From Syntrophaceae bacterium (GTDB lineage: Bacteria; Desulfobacterota; SM23-61), in contig PMCE01000099.1 in assembly GCA_003154025.1 (NCBI GenBank), positions 1 to 10,170 on the forward strand: a stretch of DNA of 10,170 nt. The letters run 5' to 3'. Positions 6,906 to 10,170 of this stretch are shown in pieces. The position numbers and the translations under genes are program-made. The stretch's first letter is position 1; every line of letters begins with the position of its first letter. Below the pieces are notes generated by a model that saw only the letters and a list, made by a program, of their open reading frames with translations, did not search any database and had not been told where the DNA came from.

Positions 6906-7326
6906 CGCCCTTCCCTCCCTATGGATTCGAAATCGTTGAATCTCTTTTCATTGCCGTGCGGGAAGGGTTCCCCGCCCCTCTCCGGTACTCACCCCTAATA
7001 AAGGACGGCTATGAAGGCCGAGCTGAAACCGAAAACAAACATAAAGAAGACGATCAGTGTTTAAAGTCTCTGATGGAACGCGAGATCAAGATTCGAGAAA
7101 CGAGCTGGAAGAGAAATTTTCCTTGGCACGCCGCATCTGAATGAAATTCCTCAGAGCTGCATCTTTTCCCTTGCGGCGGTTGGAACCCACCCACGTTTGC
7201 CAGGTGGGGGGTTGGGGGTTCAAGGCAAATCAACAGTAACCTTCATTCTCATTCCGGTAAATCGTCGAGTCTGCCCCAAATTATTTAGAAGAGATGGTCG
7301 TTAATCCTGAAATAGCCGAGAAGACG
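6906..7326 (-). promoter_or_regulatory. Long (about 420 nt) 5' leader of the tct operon
   Basis: If the promoter at 7333-7361 is used, about 420 untranslated nt precede tctC. They hold an imperfect hairpin 7183-7221 (GAACCC...GGGTTC with extended G/C pairing) and an overlapping alternative, TTTGCC (7196-7201) with GGCAAA (7224-7229), which cannot form at the same time. A GCGGGAA/TTCCCCGC stem lies at 6958-6975. No known riboswitch class is recognised. The ORF fragments here lack ribosome sites and family resemblance, so I call no gene; 6980-7180 otherwise shows nothing I can identify. Confidence 0.4.
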
Positions 7327-7332
7327 ATTCAT

Positions 7333-7361
7333 TTTATATACTCCCGAATTGACCCTGTCAA
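7333..7361 (-). promoter_or_regulatory. Near-consensus sigma70 promoter for tctCBA-PrpD genes
   Basis: On the minus strand the -35 is TTGACA (7361-7356), followed by a 17-nt spacer and a -10 TATAAA (7338-7333). The -35 lies inside a dyad TTGAC-CCT-GTCAA (7349-7361), a plausible operator. Flanks resemble the mutase promoter at 352-379. It is the only strong promoter seen between the divergent gene sets. I found no equally good plus-strand promoter for the CoA transferase. Confidence 0.75.
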
Positions 7362-7376
7362 CGGTTGTTTTCGCTC

Positions 7377-7405
7377 GCCCCCTTGTATATTAAAAGAAAG
7401 GGGGC
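7377..7405. promoter_or_regulatory. Perfect GCCCCCTT/AAGGGGGC inverted repeat in the divergent promoter region
   Basis: Two perfect 8-bp arms (7377-7384 and 7398-7405) are separated by 13 A/T-rich bases, between the minus-strand promoter and the CoA transferase start. It could be a regulator-binding dyad or, on the plus strand, part of the CoA transferase leader. No regulator gene is in the window. Confidence 0.4.
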
Positions 7406-7500
7406 AAGTTGTTTCCGGGAGCGAATTTTCTCGGGAGTCGGGAATTGTAATCGCTCAATGAATATGATATGTATGGACCGGAATATTGCGGAGGAAGTTC

Positions 7501-8784
7501 ATGAAAACCCCCCAATGGTGCCCGGCCCGGGATGCTTTACGAAAAGCGATTAAACCCGGGGACCGGATTTTTTTCTCCATCGCCTCGGGGCAGCCCCAAA
7601 CCCTGCTCCAAGCCCTCGCCGAAGATTTCGAATTCTACAGGGATGTGGAAGTCATCAACGGCATTCTCTTGGCCGAACATCCTCTGGCCAAGCAAGGAAT
7701 GGAGTCGTCCTTCCGTTGCATCAGCTTCCAGAACAGCCCATCCCTGCGCCGGGACTGGGAGGAAGGGCGGATCGATTTTCTTCCGGCTCGGTATTCGGAT
7801 GTCCCCCGGGTATTCTCCCGCCAGGGGCCCAGGCCTGTCGATGTAGCCCTGATCCAGGTCTCTCCCCCCGACCAACAGGGAAGGTTCAGCCTGGGAGTCT
7901 CCGCCAGCCATGCTTACCCTCTGGCCCGGCAGGCTCGGACCATCGTCGCTGAAGTCAATGACCGGGCCCCCCGCACCTACGGCCCCTGCTTTTTCACCGC
8001 TGAAGAAATTGACTTTCTCGTGGAATGCTCTGCCCCCCTGGTACCCTACCCGGAGATCCAGTTCGGAGAGACGGAGCGGCGGATCGCCGAATTGGTGGCC
8101 GACCTCATTCCCGACGGGGCCACCATCCAAATCGGAATCGGCAATCTTCCGGCGGCCATTCTCAAGCTTCTGGAGGGGAAGAAAGACCTCGGCTTTCATT
8201 CCGGCATGCTCTCCGACAGCGTGGTGGACCTGGTGGAGAAAGGAGCGGTCACCAACGCCCGCAAGAACGTCCACCCGGGGAAAATCGTGGCCGGGGAGCT
8301 GATCGGGACCGAGAAACTCTTCCGCTTCGGCCATGAAAATCCCCTCCTGGAGATGCACGGAGCGGGGGTGAGTCACAATGCCGAGTTGATCGGAAAGATC
8401 GACAACTTCGTAGCCATCAACTCCGCTTTGGAGATCGACCTTTCCGGACAGATTAACGCTGAATCGTTAAACGGGGTTCAAATCAGCGGTGTCGGAGGCC
8501 AGTTCGACTTTGTCGAGGGAGCGTATTTCTCGCGGGGAGGAAGATCCGTCACCGCCCTGATCTCTTCCGCGAGCAAGGGAAAGGTCTCTCGGATCGTTCC
8601 AACCTTTTCCAACCAGGCCGTGGTTACGATCCCTCGCTACCTGACAGACATTGTGGTGACCGAATACGGAGCCGCCCATCTTCGCGGGAAATCGATCCGG
8701 CAGAGGGCCGAGGCCCTGATTTCCATCGCCCACCCTAGCTTTCGCGATGGACTGTGGGAAGCCTTCCGGAAAACCCAGGCTTAG
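7501..8784 (+). CDS. Family I CoA transferase, 4-hydroxybutyrate CoA-transferase/acetyl-CoA hydrolase-like, lacking the usual catalytic Glu
   Basis: It is 427 aa, the size of AbfT/Cat1-type enzymes that move CoA between acids. The ATG at 7501 has GGAGGAA (7490-7496) 4 nt upstream. A TTG at 7486 would put the ribosome site inside the gene, so it is rejected. Landmarks are VSPPDQQGRFSLGVS (120-134), VAEVNDRAPRTYG (149-161), QIGIGNLPAAI (210-220), HSGMLSDSVVDLVEKGAVTNARK (233-255), INSALEIDLSGQINAE (306-321), ISGVGGQFDFVEGA (328-341) and VVTEYGAAHLRGKS (385-398). In Clostridium aminobutyricum AbfT, as I recall it, the active-site Glu238 lies in HSEMISDG; the matching residue here is Gly235 (GGC). 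The fold and CoA-binding glycine motif (GVGGQ) are kept. It may be a variant subfamily, a hydrolase or an inactive paralogue. It starts a plus-strand set with two DUF2889-like genes and is divergent from tctC. Confidence 0.9.
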   Translation: MKTPQWCPARDALRKAIKPGDRIFFSIASGQPQTLLQALAEDFEFYRDVEVINGILLAEHPLAKQGMESSFRCISFQNSPSLRRDWEEGRIDFLPARYSDVPRVFSRQGPRPVDVALIQVSPPDQQGRFSLGVSASHAYPLARQARTIVAEVNDRAPRTYGPCFFTAEEIDFLVECSAPLVPYPEIQFGETERRIAELVADLIPDGATIQIGIGNLPAAILKLLEGKKDLGFHSGMLSDSVVDLVEKGAVTNARKNVHPGKIVAGELIGTEKLFRFGHENPLLEMHGAGVSHNAELIGKIDNFVAINSALEIDLSGQINAESLNGVQISGVGGQFDFVEGAYFSRGGRSVTALISSASKGKVSRIVPTFSNQAVVTIPRYLTDIVVTEYGAAHLRGKSIRQRAEALISIAHPSFRDGLWEAFRKTQA

Positions 8785-8854
8785 CGCCGGGGACGCGGAT
8801 GAACACGGATTATTCTCGATTGACCAAACGATTTTCACTCATGGCCCTTGAGTA

Positions 8855-8897
8855 CACTTTAGGCACTCCGAACTCTAGCCACTCTAGGCACTCTAGG
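8855..8897. repeat. Degenerate 9-bp tandem repeat (consensus CACTCTAGG)
   Basis: The units are CACTTTAGG (8855), a shortened CACTCCG (8864), AACTCTAGC (8871), and two perfect CACTCTAGG copies (8880, 8889). The last unit runs into AGGTGA (8895-8900), the only ribosome-site-like sequence before the GTG at 8905. Just upstream, 8792-8810 carries a GACGCGGAT/AACACGGAT near-repeat of a style seen dispersed in Desulfobacterota genomes. With such short units, copy number could change by slippage. Confidence 0.7.
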
Positions 8898-8904
8898 TGA
8901 TTCA

Positions 8905-9393
8905 GTGACCCTGTCCTTCATGCGCAATAAAATTGTCGAAGTGGAACCCCAGGAAGATGGGGCGCTCTCCGTCTCTTGGCGGCTGGCGGACAGCCTGACG
9001 GAGATGGAGATGGTGGTGAAGATCCGGCCTCCGGATTTGGAGATTACGGAAGCGAGCGCCAGGGTCATCCGCTCCCCGCATCTGGAATGTGCCTCGGCCC
9101 CGGGATCCCCGGAAAAAATTGTGGGGGTGAGGGTCGGACCCGGGCTGCGGAAAATCGCTTGCGGGCTCATGGGAGGGAACGCGGGTTGCGCGGAGTTGAT
9201 CGAAGGGGTTCTGGAGTGCGCCAATGCGGCCATTCTCCATTTCACCGTTCCTCAGATCCAGGCCAACGCAATAGGAACGGAAGAGGAAAGGAAAAAGCGA
9301 TACCAGGACATGCTCCGGTTTAACCCGCGGCTGGTCCGGAGCTGCGTTGCCTTTGCCGAGGATAGCCCGCTGATGCAGGGGATAAACCCATAG
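8905..9393 (+). CDS. DUF2889-like protein (first of a tandem pair)
   Basis: This 162-aa protein has no signal peptide or membrane segment. Its centre, IVGVRVGPGLRKIACGLMGGNAGCAELIEGVLECANAAI (72-110), resembles the DUF2889 core as I recall it (GxRxGPGxRxxVxxLLGGxxGCTHLxEL). Here the usual GCTHL is GCAEL, so the His is lost. The N-terminal half is a beta-rich pattern (VEVEPQEDGALSVSWRLADS, MEMVVKIRPPDLEITEASA), also as in that family. Its function is unknown. I chose the GTG at 8905 because AGGTGA lies 4 nt before it; the internal ATG at 8920 has no such site. It is 120 nt after the CoA transferase and 82 nt before a related gene, probably one operon. Confidence 0.7.
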   Translation: MTLSFMRNKIVEVEPQEDGALSVSWRLADSLTEMEMVVKIRPPDLEITEASARVIRSPHLECASAPGSPEKIVGVRVGPGLRKIACGLMGGNAGCAELIEGVLECANAAILHFTVPQIQANAIGTEEERKKRYQDMLRFNPRLVRSCVAFAEDSPLMQGINP

Positions 9394-9398
9394 TCATG

Positions 9399-9458
9399 GC
9401 GAAAAGGGGAAAGGGCAAACGGCGGAAGGGGTGAAGGAATCAATTTTCCACTTTTCGC
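9399..9458. repeat. Inverted GCGAAAAG/CTTTTCGC pair between the DUF2889-like genes
   Basis: Perfect 8-bp arms lie at 9399-9406 and 9451-9458, 44 nt apart, in an 82-nt spacer. In the transcript the second arm lies 3 nt before AGGAG (9462-9466), the ribosome site of the next gene. It may be a weak structural element; chance is not excluded. Confidence 0.25.
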
Positions 9459-9475
9459 TTTAGGAGTTTCAGTTC

Positions 9476-9937
9476 ATGATCACTTTTAGCCGAACCATGC
9501 AGGTAACCGGTGAATTTTTGAAAAAGGACCTGATTCGTCTGCGGGGGATCTTGGAAGATCACATCTACGCCATGGAAATCCAGATGGAAGTCCGGGTCCC
9601 CGAAGGGGTGATCACGGCGATTCAAGGAACGATGAAGCGCTATACGACTCCGGTTTGTCCCCGGGCGGTCGATTTTCTCCAGAATGCCCTGGGCCTTTCC
9701 CTTCGCGATCCGGATTGGATTCCGAAGATCAACCGGGAAGTCGGACGGAAAGGATGCCAGCATTTTGCCGAGATCCTGGTGGAGTGCGGTCGGTGTCTGG
9801 ACCAGGTCAGAATGTCCCATGATCTGCGAGAAACACTCACCGCTCAGCCCTCCGTCTCCCCGTTTGAGTTCAATCGATCCTGGGTGAAGAACCACCCGGA
9901 GGCTCAAAACTCCTGCCTGGCGCGTCTCCAGGGATAG
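9476..9937 (+). CDS. DUF2889-like protein (second of a tandem pair)
   Basis: This 153-aa soluble protein has its ATG at 9476 with AGGAG (9462-9466) 9 nt upstream. The layout parallels the preceding gene. It has a beta-rich N-terminal half (LIRLRGILEDHIYAMEIQMEVRVPEGVITAIQG, 19-51), then a helix-like segment PKINREVGRKGCQHFAEILVECGRC (83-107). The GC-x-H-x-x-E-x-L part keeps the His and Glu of the DUF2889 GCTHLxEL motif, which the first copy has partly lost. CPRAVDFL (61-68) with Cys61 and the Cys-rich Cys94/Cys104/Cys107 set could bind a metal, but that is speculative. Function is unknown. It ends 8 nt before the PHP gene, so the two are almost certainly co-transcribed. Confidence 0.65.
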   Translation: MITFSRTMQVTGEFLKKDLIRLRGILEDHIYAMEIQMEVRVPEGVITAIQGTMKRYTTPVCPRAVDFLQNALGLSLRDPDWIPKINREVGRKGCQHFAEILVECGRCLDQVRMSHDLRETLTAQPSVSPFEFNRSWVKNHPEAQNSCLARLQG

Positions 9938-9945
9938 AACCGGCC

Positions 9946-10170
9946 ATGCGAATCGACCTTCACATTCATACCCGTCCCAAGTCCCCCTGCAGCGCCATCG
10001 ATCCCTCCGCACTCCTGGAGGCTGCCCGTCAATCCGGTTTGGAAGGGATCTGCCTCACGGAGCACCAGAACCGTTGGGCTGACGGAGAAGTAAGAGAATG
10101 GGCTAAGTCCAGCGGAACCCGAATATTCCAGGGAAACGAGATCACGACCAGCCAGGGAGACATCCTGGTG
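9946..10170 (+). CDS. PHP-domain metal-dependent hydrolase, N-terminal 75 residues, cut by window edge
   Basis: PHP proteins are two- or three-metal phosphoesterases (polymerase/histidinol phosphatase fold). Visible ligands are DLHIHT (4-9) with His6 and His8, the second motif LTEH (37-40) with Glu39/His40 (TDH in most members), and Glu65 in FQGNEITT (61-68), the usual third-motif acid. The ATG at 9946 follows the previous stop by 8 nt. The ribosome site is weak (AGGGAT overlaps the preceding stop codon), which suggests translational coupling. The lack of a polymerase-like N-terminal extension points to a stand-alone phosphoesterase of the kind found as small-molecule or nucleotide phosphatases. 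The C-terminal half and the remaining metal ligands are outside the window, so the substrate is open. Confidence 0.88.
   Translation, partial: MRIDLHIHTRPKSPCSAIDPSALLEAARQSGLEGICLTEHQNRWADGEVREWAKSSGTRIFQGNEITTSQGDILV

Noticed and set aside
6845..7144. 99-codon ORF upstream of tctC
   Set aside because: It begins antisense inside the tctC signal peptide, has no ribosome site and no recognisable domain. A decayed gene is possible but not supportable.
7446..7480. Plus-strand promoter TTGTAA-N17-TATGTA for the CoA transferase
   Set aside because: The match to both hexamers is too weak to call (4 of 6 and 3 of 6).
8855..8897. CRISPR array
   Set aside because: Units are 9 bp, contiguous, with no spacers and no cas genes.

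Overview
The window reads as a GC-rich bacterial chromosome segment. An anaerobic Desulfobacterota (former Deltaproteobacteria) member is my best guess. The guess rests on gene content (an 'acyl-CoA mutase large subunit'-type mutase, a TctABC carboxylate transporter, a family I CoA transferase, DUF2889-like proteins) and on short dispersed repeats of a style I associate with that group. No rRNA, tRNA or other phylogenetic marker is present, so this is inference only.

Layout, minus strand (read right to left): a strong sigma70-type promoter at 7333-7361 and a leader of about 420 nt precede tctC (solute-binding receptor, 5922-6905), tctB (5406-5861) and tctA (3860-5371). Two different MmgE/PrpD-family enzymes follow (2431-3792 and 819-2225). 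After a 327-bp inverted-repeat element (492-818) comes a second promoter (352-379), which drives the 5' end of an acyl-CoA mutase large subunit that runs off the left edge (1-236). The two promoters resemble each other beyond the -35/-10 hexamers, which suggests shared control.

Layout, plus strand (divergent, right side): a family I CoA transferase (7501-8784), two short proteins that both look DUF2889-related (8905-9393, 9476-9937), and the start of a PHP-domain metal-dependent hydrolase (9946 to the right edge).

Working model (inference): a periplasmic receptor and the TctAB membrane pair import a carboxylic acid. The CoA transferase could activate it. One or both MmgE/PrpD enzymes could dehydrate, decarboxylate or epimerise it or a downstream acid, and the B12-dependent mutase could rearrange the carbon skeleton of a CoA thioester. 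The substrate cannot be read from the sequence. Most unusual points: the CoA transferase has Gly where this family has its catalytic Glu; a repeat family has three arm copies placed against the 3' ends of both PrpD genes; and the mutase and transporter promoters are near-matched.
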